The notes under the pieces: generated by a model
What the model was told of the DNA's origin: nothing
Seen by the model: only the letters and a program-made list of their open reading frames with translations
The model's database searches: none
In this document: positions 18,264-28,189 of the stretch, one piece after another
Layout of the letters: each line of letters begins with the position of its first letter
How positions within the stretch are numbered: the stretch's first letter is position 1
NCBI GenBank assembly: GCA_963730305.1
Contig: CAVSRB010000003.1
Span: 806,001 to 870,000 of the forward strand
Direction of reading: 5' to 3'
Source: CAMYMQ01 sp963730305
GTDB lineage: Bacteria; Pseudomonadota; Alphaproteobacteria; Bin65
Length of the DNA stretch: 64,000 nt
Made by a program: the position numbers and the translations under genes

Positions 18264-18289
18264 CGCCGTGCGGTTGCATTTGCCATCGA

Positions 18290-19496
<1,207 letters not shown>

Positions 19497-19500
19497 GGCT

Positions 19501-19932
19501 CTACTCCTCGCGACTTTGGTTGGCCATTGATCGGGTGCGGCCAGCGCGGCTGGCCCCGCGGAAGACGGCGATCAGGTCGCCGTCCTGGTTGGTGACGGAA
19601 ATATCATATGTGCCGCTGCGGCCGGCAAGGGCGACCTCCTCCCCGGTGGCGGTCAAAACGTCGCCGGCCGTGGCCGAGCGCAGCCAGTTGATCTGCGCGC
19701 TTTGGGCCAGCGCGCCGGGGCGGTGGGTCCAGGCGGCCGCGCCGGAACAGGTGTCGGCCAACGCAAAGACCACCGCGCCGTGGACGACGCCGGCGCCGTT
19801 CAGCATCTCGGGGCGGACCGTCATGCGCATCACGCAACGCCCCTTGCCGGTTTCGAGGGTCTCGATGCCCAGCGTGTCGGCGAAGGGACCGCCCGCGACG
19901 GCGGTGGCATCCGGGGTGGCGTCGGCTGTCAT
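19501..19932 (-). CDS. PaaI-like hotdog-fold thioesterase
   Basis: Acyl-CoA thioesterase of 143 residues that would release CoA from dead-end aryl- or acyl-CoA intermediates. The hotdog-fold core is visible: MLNGAGVVHGAVVFALADTC, with the catalytic-region Asp, and the C-terminal strands YDISVTNQDGDLIAVFRG. The ATG is at 19932, with a long upstream in-frame stretch excluded as not protein-like. It ends 4 bases before the thiolase start, so the two are co-transcribed. It resembles the PaaI homologue at 24542 in both motif and length. Confidence 0.82.
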   Translation of the reverse strand: MTADATPDATAVAGGPFADTLGIETLETGKGRCVMRMTVRPEMLNGAGVVHGAVVFALADTCSGAAAWTHRPGALAQSAQINWLRSATAGDVLTATGEEVALAGRSGTYDISVTNQDGDLIAVFRGASRAGRTRSMANQSREE

Positions 19933-20156
19933 GTCGGGTCCTGTCCAAATGGCGGCCCGGCAATTAGCGGCAGCGGACGAGTGCATTTCAAGGGAAAGCG
20001 GGACCACATGGAGAAGCGCGGACCGCATGGGGAAGATCAGACCGGGGCGCGGCGGTGGTACGCCGGAACATCGCGAGGCCGGTCCCGGAGCGCGCCAGGC
20101 GGCGCACCGGGCCGGCGCCCAGAGAGAGCGAAAGAATGGCTATTTTTCCGTTATTC

Positions 20157-20171
20157 TTAATAACTGGTTAA
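20157..20171. promoter_or_regulatory. CtrA box, distal, upstream of pilin copy 2
   Basis: A perfect TTAA-N7-TTAAC within a locally AT-rich segment of the 410-base gap between the thioesterase and the pilin. It lies about 172 bases upstream of the pilin ATG. CtrA is known to drive Flp pilin transcription in Caulobacter. Confidence 0.55.
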
Positions 20172-20255
20172 CGCGCGGCGACCTATACTTTGTCAGAACA
20201 AAAGAAATGCCGCGCTTTGCGGGTTCTTCGAGAAAGCTCATCAAATAGGCGCGCG

Positions 20256-20270
20256 TTTACCGCCTGTTAA
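20256..20270. promoter_or_regulatory. CtrA-like box, proximal, upstream of pilin copy 2
   Basis: TTTA-N7-TTAA, one mismatch from the CtrA consensus, 73 bases upstream of the pilin ATG. Two boxes about 85 bases apart strengthen the case for CtrA control. Confidence 0.5.
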
Positions 20271-20342
20271 TCTCCATTCGTTACTTTCGCTTCAGTCCGG
20301 GGCGCATTCCCGGATCAACCTTTCTCGAGGAGGAGATAAGTC

Positions 20343-20522
20343 ATGTTGAACCACGTTCGCAATTTCGTCCGGGACGAGTTCGGCGCCACCATGATCGAGT
20401 ATGGCCTGATCGCGGCTCTCGTCGCCGTCGCGGCCATCGTCGCCCTGCAGTCGCTCGGCACCTCGATCAGCGGTATGTTCACCGCCGTTTCGACCAAGCT
20501 GGACTCCGCGAAGCCGAAGTAA
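20343..20522 (+). CDS. Flp-type IVb pilin, copy 2
   Basis: Paralogue of the pilin at 8412 with the same length (59 residues) and the same core, ATMIEYGLIAALVAVAAIVAL, after a cleavable leader ending FG. The C-termini match as well (DSAKPK). A GAGGAGGAG ribosome-binding site precedes the ATG. Differences concentrate in the leader and the loop after the helix. Also an orphan: no prepilin peptidase, secretin or ATPase gene is nearby. Two CtrA boxes upstream and a terminator downstream make a self-contained unit. Confidence 0.92.
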   Translation: MLNHVRNFVRDEFGATMIEYGLIAALVAVAAIVALQSLGTSISGMFTAVSTKLDSAKPK

Positions 20523-20600
20523 TGGCGCGGGCACCCGCTGCCCGCCGGTGGGGGACCGGCCGGCAGCGACGCCCTCGCACCTTCAGCTTTACGACTACGG

Positions 20601-20641
20601 CGCGCAGCGCCGGCCACCGGCCGCGCTGCGCGTTTCGTTTT
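20601..20641 (+). terminator. Rho-independent terminator after pilin copy 2
   Basis: A 10-bp stem CGCGCAGCGC / GCGCTGCGCG, with further pairing in the loop, followed by TTTCGTTTT. It lies about 80 bases after the pilin stop and 37 bases before the end of the convergent gene. Confidence 0.7.
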
Positions 20642-20677
20642 GGGACCGGCGTTCTCGCGCCCTGACCGCTCTCCGGC

Positions 20678-22390
20678 TCAGCGCACCCCTTGCGGCAGCA
20701 GGACCGCCGGCGCGCGCCGCTTGAAATACAGCTCCGCCCCTTTGTGGATCAGGCCCTCGCGGGCCAGCCGCTCGGACACCTGGGTCACGCAGGTCGTGTA
20801 GACCAGCCGGGTGAAGCCCTCGTTCTTCGCGATCAAACCCAGCCGCCGCCACGCCTGGGCGACGGTCTCGCGCCGGTCGCGCTTGCCGTCGCCGTTCATG
20901 TCGACGAGCCGGCCGCGGCCGTCGAGCGGCTCCAGGTTGACGCCGTCGAAGGCGGCGAAGCCGGTCACCCGCAACCCGACCGGCCGTTTGCCCAGCTCCG
21001 GCGGATAGGTGAAATAGACCCCGAGCGGGCAGGCCAGCGGCGGCAGCGCGATCGCCCGGTTGACCGGCTTGCCCTTGGCGTCGACCCCGCCGAGCGCCGG
21101 GTCGTCCGAGCGCGTCGCCGGCGGCGTCTTGCCGGCGTCGACCCAGGCGTCGAGGTGGTCGATCATCACCGAGATCACCGGCGTCAGGTCGATATTCTGG
21201 AACTTGAGGTCGCGCCGGCCGACCGGATCCTCCGGCCCGAACCCGGCGTCGTAGTGGCTGACCCCGCGCACCTCGTAGAGCCGGTGCGAGCCGCCCAGCC
21301 CCTTCTCGCGCAGCAACTCGGCGTTGCGCCGCTTGTTCTTGAGGTGGGGCACGTCGCCGGGCGCGTCGTAGAGCTGGTGGGCGATGTCGATCTGCTTGAC
21401 GAACCCGGCCCGCGCCGCGGCGGTGGTCAGCGCGACGTCCTGGCCGTCCTTGCGCAGGATCGGCAGCCACAGGCCGTTGGCCGCGTCGTCGGCGAGGATG
21501 CCGTCGAACACCGGGCGGCCGCGACCGTCGTCGTTCAAGCCCGGCTGGTAGTTGAGCAGGCGGCCGACCATCGCGCCCGAGCCGAAACCATAGAAATAGG
21601 TCCGCTTGGGCAGGCGGCCGAGCCGGTCGCGGACGATGTTGCGGGCGAGCATCGCCCACACCGTCATCAGCCCGCCGTGCTGGGAGACCTGGTAGCCGGT
21701 CACGGTGCGGCCGTTCTCCAGGGTCACCGTCATATCGCCCTGATCGAGCCCGGTCGCCGACGACCGCCGCGTGTAGGCGACGGCATAGCCCTTGTCGATC
21801 ATCAGGCCGACATACTTGTTGACGTTGGCGTAGGGGTGGAACGCCAACGCCCCGTTGCGCGGCACCAGGGTGCCGACCCGGTCGTAGGCGTGGCCGCCAT
21901 GGGCGGTGACGAACAGCTTGCCGTTCCAGGCCGCCGCCTTCAGCGGCACGAACAGGGTCAGGCCGGCGCCCTTCGACGCCTCGTACCGCGCGATGCCGCG
22001 ATAGCGGTGACCGGTCACGCCGAGCTGGTCGAAGACGATGTCGGGCGCATCGGTGAAGGTGGTGAAATTCGGCTGGCGCTTGGTCACCGCCCAGCCGCCG
22101 ACGGTGCCGTCGAGCCCGATCTCGAGCCGCGCGAAGGCCTGGCCCTTGGCGTTGAGCACCACCCGGCGCGACAGGATGCGGCAGCTCTCGATGCCGACCG
22201 TCTTGTCGAGCCAGACCGTGAGCGGCGGCGCCAGCTTCATGCAGGACGCCGGCTCGTCCTCGGCGCGGGCCTGCGCCGGCGCGGCCGCCGCCGCCAATGC
22301 TGCCATCGCGGCGGCGAGCAGGAGCGCCGTCCCGGCCGCGAGGCGGCGGCATCTGCCTCGAATTTCTGTATGTACGGAAATAATCGTCAT
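20678..22390 (-). CDS. Secreted alpha/beta-hydrolase-domain protein
   Basis: A 570-residue exported protein. The N-terminus has a basic start, a long Ala/Leu-rich signal helix and an AQA-RA cleavage region, followed by mature EDEPASC. The fold looks like a large alpha/beta hydrolase of the feruloyl-esterase or tannase-like kind: FVTAHGG, YFYGFGSGAM (in place of the usual G-x-S-x-G elbow) and a late HYDAGFGP region with a candidate His. Near the C-terminus DMNGDGKRDRRE resembles a Ca2+-binding loop. The ATG at 22390 directly precedes the signal peptide. Substrate unknown; a phenolic-ester hydrolase is one possibility. Confidence 0.6.
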   Translation of the reverse strand: MTIISVHTEIRGRCRRLAAGTALLLAAAMAALAAAAAPAQARAEDEPASCMKLAPPLTVWLDKTVGIESCRILSRRVVLNAKGQAFARLEIGLDGTVGGWAVTKRQPNFTTFTDAPDIVFDQLGVTGHRYRGIARYEASKGAGLTLFVPLKAAAWNGKLFVTAHGGHAYDRVGTLVPRNGALAFHPYANVNKYVGLMIDKGYAVAYTRRSSATGLDQGDMTVTLENGRTVTGYQVSQHGGLMTVWAMLARNIVRDRLGRLPKRTYFYGFGSGAMVGRLLNYQPGLNDDGRGRPVFDGILADDAANGLWLPILRKDGQDVALTTAAARAGFVKQIDIAHQLYDAPGDVPHLKNKRRNAELLREKGLGGSHRLYEVRGVSHYDAGFGPEDPVGRRDLKFQNIDLTPVISVMIDHLDAWVDAGKTPPATRSDDPALGGVDAKGKPVNRAIALPPLACPLGVYFTYPPELGKRPVGLRVTGFAAFDGVNLEPLDGRGRLVDMNGDGKRDRRETVAQAWRRLGLIAKNEGFTRLVYTTCVTQVSERLAREGLIHKGAELYFKRRAPAVLLPQGVR

Positions 22391-22596
22391 CCTCGATAAC
22401 CAGACCGTGCCGCACGCATGAGGCCTCCGATGCCCGCTGTAGCGGGCGTTTGCGGCGAAGCTATGACCATGACAAGCCGACACGGGGGCGTGGCCGGCAC
22501 GGACCGCTCGCTCGATCGTGAAGCCCCCCGAGCGATCGGTTTGCCGTAACCTGCCGGGCACCGCAACCCCGTCCGCCCCGCGAGCCCGCCGCCGCC

Positions 22597-23439
22597 ATGA
22601 TCGAGCCCCCCGCCCCCGTCCGCATGACCGGCCCCGCGCTGCTGTTCGGCGGCCCCTACGGCAATCTGGAAGCGACCGCCGCCCTGTTCGAGGCGGCGGC
22701 CACGCGCGGCATCCCGGCCGACCACGTCGTCTGCACCGGCGACGTCACCGCCTATTGCGCCGACCCGCAGGCCGTGGTCGACCGCATCCGCGCCGCCGGG
22801 ATCCACGTGGTCATGGGCAATTGCGAGGAATCGCTGGCCGCCGCGGCGGAGGATTGCGGCTGCGGCTTCGCCGAGGACAGCGCCTGCGCCGCGCTGTCGG
22901 CCGAATGGTACGCCTATACCGACCGCCGGCTCGATGCGGACAGCAGGGCCTGGTTCGCCGCCCTGCCGCGGGCGCTCCTGCTGGAGATCGGCGGCGCCAC
23001 CCTGCGCGTGGTCCACGGCGGGGTCCACCGGATCAACCGCTTCGTCTTCATGTCCGATGCCGCGGCGATCGCGGAGGAGCTCGCCGGCGTCCCCGAGGAC
23101 GGGGTGATCGGCGGCCATTGCGGCCTGCCCTTCACCCGGATCGCCGGCGGCCGGCTGTGGCACAACCCCGGTGTCATCGGCCTGCCCGCCAACGACGGCA
23201 CCCCGCGCGGCTGGTACAGCGTGCTGACGCCGACCCCGGACGGCCTGCGGATCGAGCCCGTCCCGCTCGCCTACGACCATGCCGGCGCGGCGGCGCGGAT
23301 GCGCCGGGCAGGCCTGCCCGCGGGCTATGCCGACGCGCTGGAGACCGGCCGCTGGCCGAGCCTCGACGTGCTGCCCGCCGCCGAACGCCGCCGGACCGGC
23401 GTGCCGCTCGCGCCGCGGGCGCTGACCTGGCGCCGCTGA
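22597..23439 (+). CDS. Metallophosphoesterase-like protein lacking part of motif I
   Basis: A 280-residue calcineurin-like phosphoesterase. Motifs GDVTAYCADP, GNCEE, HGGVHRIN, GGHCGLPF and WHNPGVIG match the YfcE/ApaH-like layout. The usual D-x-H of motif I (as in SDIHGN) is replaced by GGPYGN, so two metal ligands are missing. Either this is a subfamily with altered metal binding or it is not catalytic. The start is taken as the ATG at 22597; a second ATG nine codons later (before TGPALLFGG) is equally good. Its 3' end lies in a short tandem repeat. Confidence 0.72.
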   Translation: MIEPPAPVRMTGPALLFGGPYGNLEATAALFEAAATRGIPADHVVCTGDVTAYCADPQAVVDRIRAAGIHVVMGNCEESLAAAAEDCGCGFAEDSACAALSAEWYAYTDRRLDADSRAWFAALPRALLLEIGGATLRVVHGGVHRINRFVFMSDAAAIAEELAGVPEDGVIGGHCGLPFTRIAGGRLWHNPGVIGLPANDGTPRGWYSVLTPTPDGLRIEPVPLAYDHAGAAARMRRAGLPAGYADALETGRWPSLDVLPAAERRRTGVPLAPRALTWRR

Positions 23440-23465
23440 CCTGGCAGCCACTGACCTGGCGGCCG
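23422..23465. repeat. Short tandem repeat at the end of the metallophosphoesterase gene
   Basis: Three copies of CTGACCTGGCGCCG with periods of 14 and 15 bases. The first lies in the last codons, the others beyond the stop. They may have extended or truncated the C-terminus. Confidence 0.6.
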
Positions 23466-23516
23466 CAGCGGGAACGCGCCGGCGCCGCCTGACCGAGGGC
23501 CATTCGACCACCCACC

Positions 23517-23562
23517 CGGTTGGAAACGCTCGGTTGGATACGCCCGGTTGGAAACGCTCGGT
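23517..23562. repeat. 14-bp tandem repeat, three copies plus a partial
   Basis: CGGTTGGAAACGCT, CGGTTGGATACGCC and CGGTTGGAAACGCT follow each other exactly, then a partial CGGTATGCC. It lies about 170 bases upstream of the lipoprotein start, in non-coding DNA. Confidence 0.75.
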
Positions 23563-23730
23563 ATGCCGCGCCCCGCTTGGCCGCAGGCCGGGGCTGGGCC
23601 ATACTCCGGCTTGCGTACTCGCCCTGCCGGCGTGCGGCCGAAGCGCTACCGTCGGCGCGGCAGGAGACGATACTTGTGCAAGGGAGGATTGCCATGGCCC
23701 CGTCGCCCGGGATTAGTGCGACGCCGCGGG

Positions 23731-24525
23731 ATGCGGACACTGGTCGTCGCCGCGGCGGTCGCCGTGACCCTCGCCGGCTGCGACGACCAGAGCCAGGTCG
23801 CGCAGCTCGAAGCCCGCGCCCGGACCCTCAAGACCCAGCTCGCCGCCGAACGCAAAGCCGCCGCGACGCGCCTCGCCGCAGCGGTCAAGCGGATCGACGC
23901 GCTCGAGCGCCGCGCCAAGTCGAGCGACGAGCGGATCGCCGCGATGGCGGTGAGCCTGGTCAACGCCGAACGTCGCGACAAGGCGACCAAGGCGGCGGTG
24001 GCCAAGCTGCGCCAGCGGGTCGACGAGCTGGAGGCGACCGCCAAGACCCTGGCCTCGACCGCCGCGCACACCGCCCGCGCCGACGCCGATGCGATCAAGG
24101 CGCTGAAGGCGAGGCTCGACGCGCTCGACACGCGGACTAGGCCGCTGACCAAGTCGATCGATGCCAACGAGGCCAACCTGGCGACGCTGCGCAAGCAGGT
24201 CGCCATCCTCGACCGCCAGGCGCGCAGCCTGATCGCCGCCATCGCCCCGTCGGCCACGGCGGCCGACGACCAGAACAAGCGGATCGACGCGCTGTCCCGG
24301 ACGATCGGGCGGCTGACCAAGCTGGTGACCGAGATCGCCAAGAGCAGCGGCAGCCTCGCCGGCAAGATCGGCCCGCTGTCGGCCGAGACCAGCGCCGCCC
24401 TGTCGCGCCTGCGCACGCTGACCGCGGCGATGGGCGCGCTGCGGGTCGCGGTCGAGCGGGTGGAGAGCAAGGCGACCGGGCTGGAGAAGCGGCTCCAGGC
24501 GGTCGAGGCCAAGCGGAAGCCCTAG
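23731..24525 (+). CDS. Coiled-coil lipoprotein
   Basis: A 264-residue protein anchored by lipid: a short signal peptide (MRTLVVAAAVAVTLAGC) ends in the lipobox LAGC, with Asp-Asp at +2/+3, a pairing that can favour inner-membrane retention. The rest is almost wholly heptad-patterned helix rich in Ala, Lys, Arg and Leu, with no enzymatic motif. It probably forms a long periplasmic coiled coil. The ATG at 23731 is chosen because the signal peptide starts there. It is convergent with paaI. A structural or envelope-tethering role is inference. Confidence 0.7.
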   Translation: MRTLVVAAAVAVTLAGCDDQSQVAQLEARARTLKTQLAAERKAAATRLAAAVKRIDALERRAKSSDERIAAMAVSLVNAERRDKATKAAVAKLRQRVDELEATAKTLASTAAHTARADADAIKALKARLDALDTRTRPLTKSIDANEANLATLRKQVAILDRQARSLIAAIAPSATAADDQNKRIDALSRTIGRLTKLVTEIAKSSGSLAGKIGPLSAETSAALSRLRTLTAAMGALRVAVERVESKATGLEKRLQAVEAKRKP

Positions 24526-24541
24526 GCCCGTCCGGCCCGCG

Positions 24542-24979
24542 TCATTTCCCCTCGCGCATCGCCGGCTCGTTCATCCGGCGCATCTGGGCGCGGAACAGGG
24601 CGACCTGGTCGCCGTCCTGGTTGGTGACGACGACGTCGAGCAGGCCGGTGCGGCCCTGCCAGGCGATATCGCGGGCGACCGCGGTCAGCCGGTCCCCCTC
24701 GTGCGCGGTGCGCAGCCAGGTGATCGAGGCGTTCTGGGACAGCGCCTGCGGCCCGTGCGAGCAGCCGGCGAAGCCGACCGCGCTGTCGGCCAGCGCGAAG
24801 ATGATGCCGCCGTGGCACAGCTTGGCCGAGTTGAGCATCGCCTCGGTCACGGTCATCGCGACCCGGGCGTAGCCCCGATCCATCTCCTCGACGGTGATGC
24901 CCAGCGTGTCGCGGGTGGCGGTGTCGCCGGCCAGCATCGAGGCGGCGATCGCCGCCGGCTCAGGCGACGGCGAAGTCAC
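24542..24979 (-). CDS. paaI: Phenylacetate-pathway thioesterase PaaI
   Basis: Hotdog-fold acyl-CoA thioesterase of 145 residues that rescues CoA from blocked phenylacetate intermediates. The core MLNSAKLCHGGIIFALADSA and the C-terminal strand LLDVVVTNQDGDQVALF match PaaI. The GTG at 24979 gives the expected N-terminus and overlaps the end of paaH by 20 bases, indicating coupling. A start at the Met at 24937 is possible. It is distinct from the second homologue at 19501. Confidence 0.82.
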   Translation of the reverse strand: MTSPSPEPAAIAASMLAGDTATRDTLGITVEEMDRGYARVAMTVTEAMLNSAKLCHGGIIFALADSAVGFAGCSHGPQALSQNASITWLRTAHEGDRLTAVARDIAWQGRTGLLDVVVTNQDGDQVALFRAQMRRMNEPAMREGK

Positions 24980-26648
24980 GCGACTGCTCGGCCTTGAGCC
25001 GGCGCAGCAGCGGCGACACCCGATAGCGCGGGTCGCCATAGAGCCGGTGCAGGTTGTCGAGCACGTCGACCACCCGGTCGAAGCCGATCTCCCGCGCCCA
25101 GGCGAGCGGGCCCCTGGGATAGTTGAGCCCCATCAGCATCGCCGTGTCCGCGCCCTCGGCGTCGCACACGCCGGTATAGACCGCCTCGGCGGCCTCGTTG
25201 GCGAGCATGGCGACGACCCGCATCAGCACCAGGCCGGGCACGTCCTCGACCAGGGTCACGGACTTGCCCAGCGCCTGGAAGAAGCCGGCGGCGGCCAGGA
25301 TCGCGGTGCGCGGCGCGCCGCGCTGGGCGGCGATCACCACGCGCGGACTGGCCTCGTAGTCGAGGCACAGGTCGTAGTGGACGACCGGATTCTCGTCGGG
25401 ATCGCCCCAGTCCTCCTCCCAGGCCGGCAGGCCGCGGCTCAGGCGCAGGGTCGCGCCGTCGAGCTGGATCAGGGTCTCGGTGAACGGGCTGTAATGCGCC
25501 TCGGCGGTGCCGTCGAGCTCGCCCTCGCCGTCGTCCGACGGCTCCTCCTCCCACTCGGGCAGGTCGGGGAGATCGTCGAGCTCCTCGAAGTCGGCGAACA
25601 GCTCCTCGTAGGCGACCTCGATGCCGGCGGCGCGGGCGAGCCTGACCAGGGTCGCCGCGGGGTCGCTCGGCTTGTCGCCCCAGACCGGGGCGAAGTCGGG
25701 GTTCTGGGACAGGATGATCCGCTTGGGCCGGGGCCCCTGCAGCGCCTCCGACGCCGACGCCGCCTTGGCCGGGTCGCCGTCGCCGGAATAGTCGTACCAG
25801 CCGTGGCCCGACTTGCGGCCGTGGCGGCCGCCGGCGACCAGCTCCTCCTGCAGCAGGCTGGGCGCGTAGCGCGGGTCGTAGTGGAACGCTTCCCACACCG
25901 AGCGGGTCACCGACAGGTTCACGTCGGTGCCGATCAGGTCCATGAGCTGGAACGGACCCATGCGGAAGCCGCCGCAATCGCGCAGGATCGCATCGAGGGT
26001 CGAGACCTCGGCGGCCTGTTCCTCGCGCAGCCGCAGGGTCTCGCTGTAGAACGGCCGGGCGATGCGGTTGGCGATGAAGCCGGGGGTCGACTTGGCGACC
26101 ACCGGGCTCTTGCCCCAGGCCTTCGCGGTCTCGGCGACGGTGTCGCGGACGGCGGCGTCGGTGGCCAGCCCGACCACGACCTCGACCAGCCGCATCAGCG
26201 GCGCCGGGTTGAAGAAGTGCATGCCGACCAGCCGGCCCGGCTTGTCCAGCGCCGCGCCGATCGCGGTGATCGACAAGGACGAGGTGTTCGACGCCAGGAT
26301 CGCGTCGGCGCCGACGATGCCTTCGAGCTCGCCGAACACCGACTGCTTGACGTCGAGCCGCTCGACGATCGCCTCGACCACCAGCGCCGCGGGGGCGAGG
26401 TCGGCGAGCGCCTTGGCCGGCGTGATCCGGCCCAGGATGGCGTCGCGCTCGCCCGCCTCCAGCCGGCCCTTCTCGACCGAGCGGGCGAGGATCTTGCCGA
26501 TGCCCTCGAGGCCGCGGTCGATCGCGGCGGCGTCGGCGTCGAACAGCAGGACGGGGTGGCCGTGGGTCGCGGCGACCTGGGCGATACCCGCGCCCATCGT
26601 GCCCGCGCCGATCACGGCGACGGTGGCGTCCTTGGCGAGTGCTGGCAT
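24960..26648 (-). CDS. paaH: 3-hydroxyacyl-CoA dehydrogenase PaaH, two-domain long form
   Basis: NAD-dependent oxidation of 3-hydroxyadipyl-CoA in phenylacetate catabolism. The Rossmann motif VIGAGTMGAGIAQVAA and SNTSSLSITAI with HFFNPAPLMRLVEVV are clear. A first C-terminal dehydrogenase domain (GFIANRIARPFY) is followed by a second, more diverged one after an acidic linker near residue 350-380 (LPEWEEEPSDDGEGE). At 562 residues it is longer than single-domain forms and matches PaaH-type enzymes. It is read together with paaI. The ATG is at 26648. Confidence 0.88.
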   Translation of the reverse strand: MPALAKDATVAVIGAGTMGAGIAQVAATHGHPVLLFDADAAAIDRGLEGIGKILARSVEKGRLEAGERDAILGRITPAKALADLAPAALVVEAIVERLDVKQSVFGELEGIVGADAILASNTSSLSITAIGAALDKPGRLVGMHFFNPAPLMRLVEVVVGLATDAAVRDTVAETAKAWGKSPVVAKSTPGFIANRIARPFYSETLRLREEQAAEVSTLDAILRDCGGFRMGPFQLMDLIGTDVNLSVTRSVWEAFHYDPRYAPSLLQEELVAGGRHGRKSGHGWYDYSGDGDPAKAASASEALQGPRPKRIILSQNPDFAPVWGDKPSDPAATLVRLARAAGIEVAYEELFADFEELDDLPDLPEWEEEPSDDGEGELDGTAEAHYSPFTETLIQLDGATLRLSRGLPAWEEDWGDPDENPVVHYDLCLDYEASPRVVIAAQRGAPRTAILAAAGFFQALGKSVTLVEDVPGLVLMRVVAMLANEAAEAVYTGVCDAEGADTAMLMGLNYPRGPLAWAREIGFDRVVDVLDNLHRLYGDPRYRVSPLLRRLKAEQSRDFAVA

Positions 26649-26844
26649 GGAGCGAACGGCTGCGTTGGTTGGAGGGATGGGCGGGTTGTAGCGGCGCGCG
26701 CGGGTGCGGGCAAGGGAGGGCGGCGGTCCTGCCGCACCCCCTGCAGCGCCGCGACGCAATCCGCCGCGCACCCAGCGCGCCCCATCGCGCTGGAGGGTCG
26801 AAGCGGTATAGAATGGCGCCGGTCTCGGGCTAAAGGAGCGAACC

Positions 26845-27198
26845 ATGCGCGCACGCCTCGCCGCCATCGCGATCGCCGGCCTCGCCGCGACAGGCACAAC
26901 CGCCGTCTGGGCGCCCGGCGCTCACGCCGCCGGCGACCCGAACGGCGCCAAGTCGATCGTCGCGGGCTTCTGCGTCAACTGCCACGAGGTGCCCGGCTAC
27001 AAGGCGCGCCACGGCCGGGCCACGGTCAACGCGCCGCCGTTCCAGACGATGGCCGACAACCCCAAGGCCTATCCGCGCGACCGCATCTATGGCGCGCTGC
27101 GCAAGCCGCACTACTACATGCGCGGCATGACGATGTCCGAGCAGAACATCCAGGACATCATCGCCTTCATCGAGAGCCTGCGCAAAAAGCCGAAGTAA
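26845..27198 (+). CDS. Small periplasmic c-type cytochrome
   Basis: A 117-residue protein with a signal peptide (to AHA-AGDP) and one haem-binding motif, CVNCHE, after it. A Met-rich segment, YYMRGMTMSEQN, near the C-terminus can supply the axial Met, and a final amphipathic helix matches a class I cytochrome c. AAAGGAG lies 7 bases before the ATG. It is convergent with cyoD, with the last 32 bases overlapping the annotated cyoD end. An electron-carrier role is likely; the partner is unknown. Confidence 0.85.
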   Translation: MRARLAAIAIAGLAATGTTAVWAPGAHAAGDPNGAKSIVAGFCVNCHEVPGYKARHGRATVNAPPFQTMADNPKAYPRDRIYGALRKPHYYMRGMTMSEQNIQDIIAFIESLRKKPK

Positions 27199-27580
27199 CG
27201 GACCCTCGGCAGGCGACCGGCACCCGCCCCATGTCGGCGACGATGCGGGTCGGTGCCGCCTGGCCGACCTGCATCCGGCGGTTGAGGTCGAACATGATCC
27301 ACAGGGTGCCGCCGAACATGATCAGGATCAGCACGACGGCGAAGGCGACCGTCGCCAGGGTTTCCGGCGCCGAGCGCCGCAGCCCGAGATGCAGGAAGAA
27401 GCGGAGGTGGACGACCACCTGGACGAGCGCGGCGACGGCGATGACCGCGAGCATTGCCGTGCGCGGCAACGCGTGCGCGGCGACCAGCGCGAAGGGGATC
27501 GCGGTCAGCGCCAGCGCCAGGGCGAGGCCGATCAGGTAGCTGCGCATCGCCGGCGCGGCGCGGGTCGACGGCGCGGCCAT
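27167..27580 (-). CDS. cyoD: Cytochrome bo3-type quinol oxidase subunit IV
   Basis: Small membrane subunit of the terminal oxidase. Three helices with the subunit IV signatures VQVVVHLRFFLHL and MFGGTLWIMFDLN. Start overlaps the cyoC stop (TGATG). At 137 residues it is longer than usual (about 110): residues after FDLNRRM have no family counterpart, so the real stop may be earlier if an indel is present. Last gene of the cyo operon. Confidence 0.85.
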   Translation of the reverse strand: MAAPSTRAAPAMRSYLIGLALALALTAIPFALVAAHALPRTAMLAVIAVAALVQVVVHLRFFLHLGLRRSAPETLATVAFAVVLILIMFGGTLWIMFDLNRRMQVGQAAPTRIVADMGRVPVACRGSVTSAFCAGSR

Positions 27581-28189
27581 CAGACCAGCCCCGGCAGGTA
27601 GACCATCGAGAAGATCCCGACCCAGACGATGTCGAGGAAGTGCCAGAACAGGCCCAGCCGGAACAGCCGCGACAGCGCCGCGTCGGTCGGCCCGCGCACC
27701 GCCAGTTCGGCGCCGAGCAGGACGACCCAGACCAGGCCCATGGTGACGTGCAGGCCGTGGGTGCCGACCAGGGTGAAGAAGGCGGACAGCGCGCCGTTGC
27801 GCGCCGGCCCGGCGCCCTGGGCGGCCATGCCGACGAATTCGGAGATCTCCAGGCCGAGGAAGCCCAGCCCGAGCAGCGCGGTCACCCCGAGCCAGGCGAG
27901 CGCGCCGCGCTTGCGGCCCGCGCGTCGCGGTCAGGAAGGCGATGCCGAAGGTGGCGCTGCTGGTCAGCAGCAGCAGGGTCTCCGCCGCGGTGCGGGTCAG
28001 GCTGAACAGGCCGGCTGGCGACGGCCCGCCCGCGGTGGCGCCGGCCATGACGGCGTAGGTCGCGAACAGGAGCGCGAAGATGATCGCGTCGCTCATCAGG
28101 TAGACCCAGAAGCCGAACGCCCGCTCGTCGCGCTGGCGGCCGGCCTCCTCGGCTTCCAGGTCCTCGAGGGAGGTCGCGCGGTCGGTCAT
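27580..28189 (-). CDS. cyoC: Cytochrome bo3-type quinol oxidase subunit III, with one frame change
   Basis: Membrane subunit III of the quinol oxidase, with five helices. The first part (FGFWVYLMSDAIIFALLFATY) is in one frame and the second (FLGLEISEF, GTHGLHVTMGLVW, RLGLFWHFLDIVWVGIF) in another. The change lies near 27920. The repaired length of about 203 residues matches CyoC. Its ATG overlaps the cyoB stop (ATGA). Confidence 0.88.

Noticed and set aside
22432..22450. GCCCGC / GCGGGC hairpin followed by GTTTG as a terminator
   Set aside because: Stem is only 6 bp, the T-run is broken and no forward gene ends just before it.
23517..23562. Possible CRISPR repeats
   Set aside because: Units are 14 bases, directly adjacent with no spacers, and there are no cas genes.
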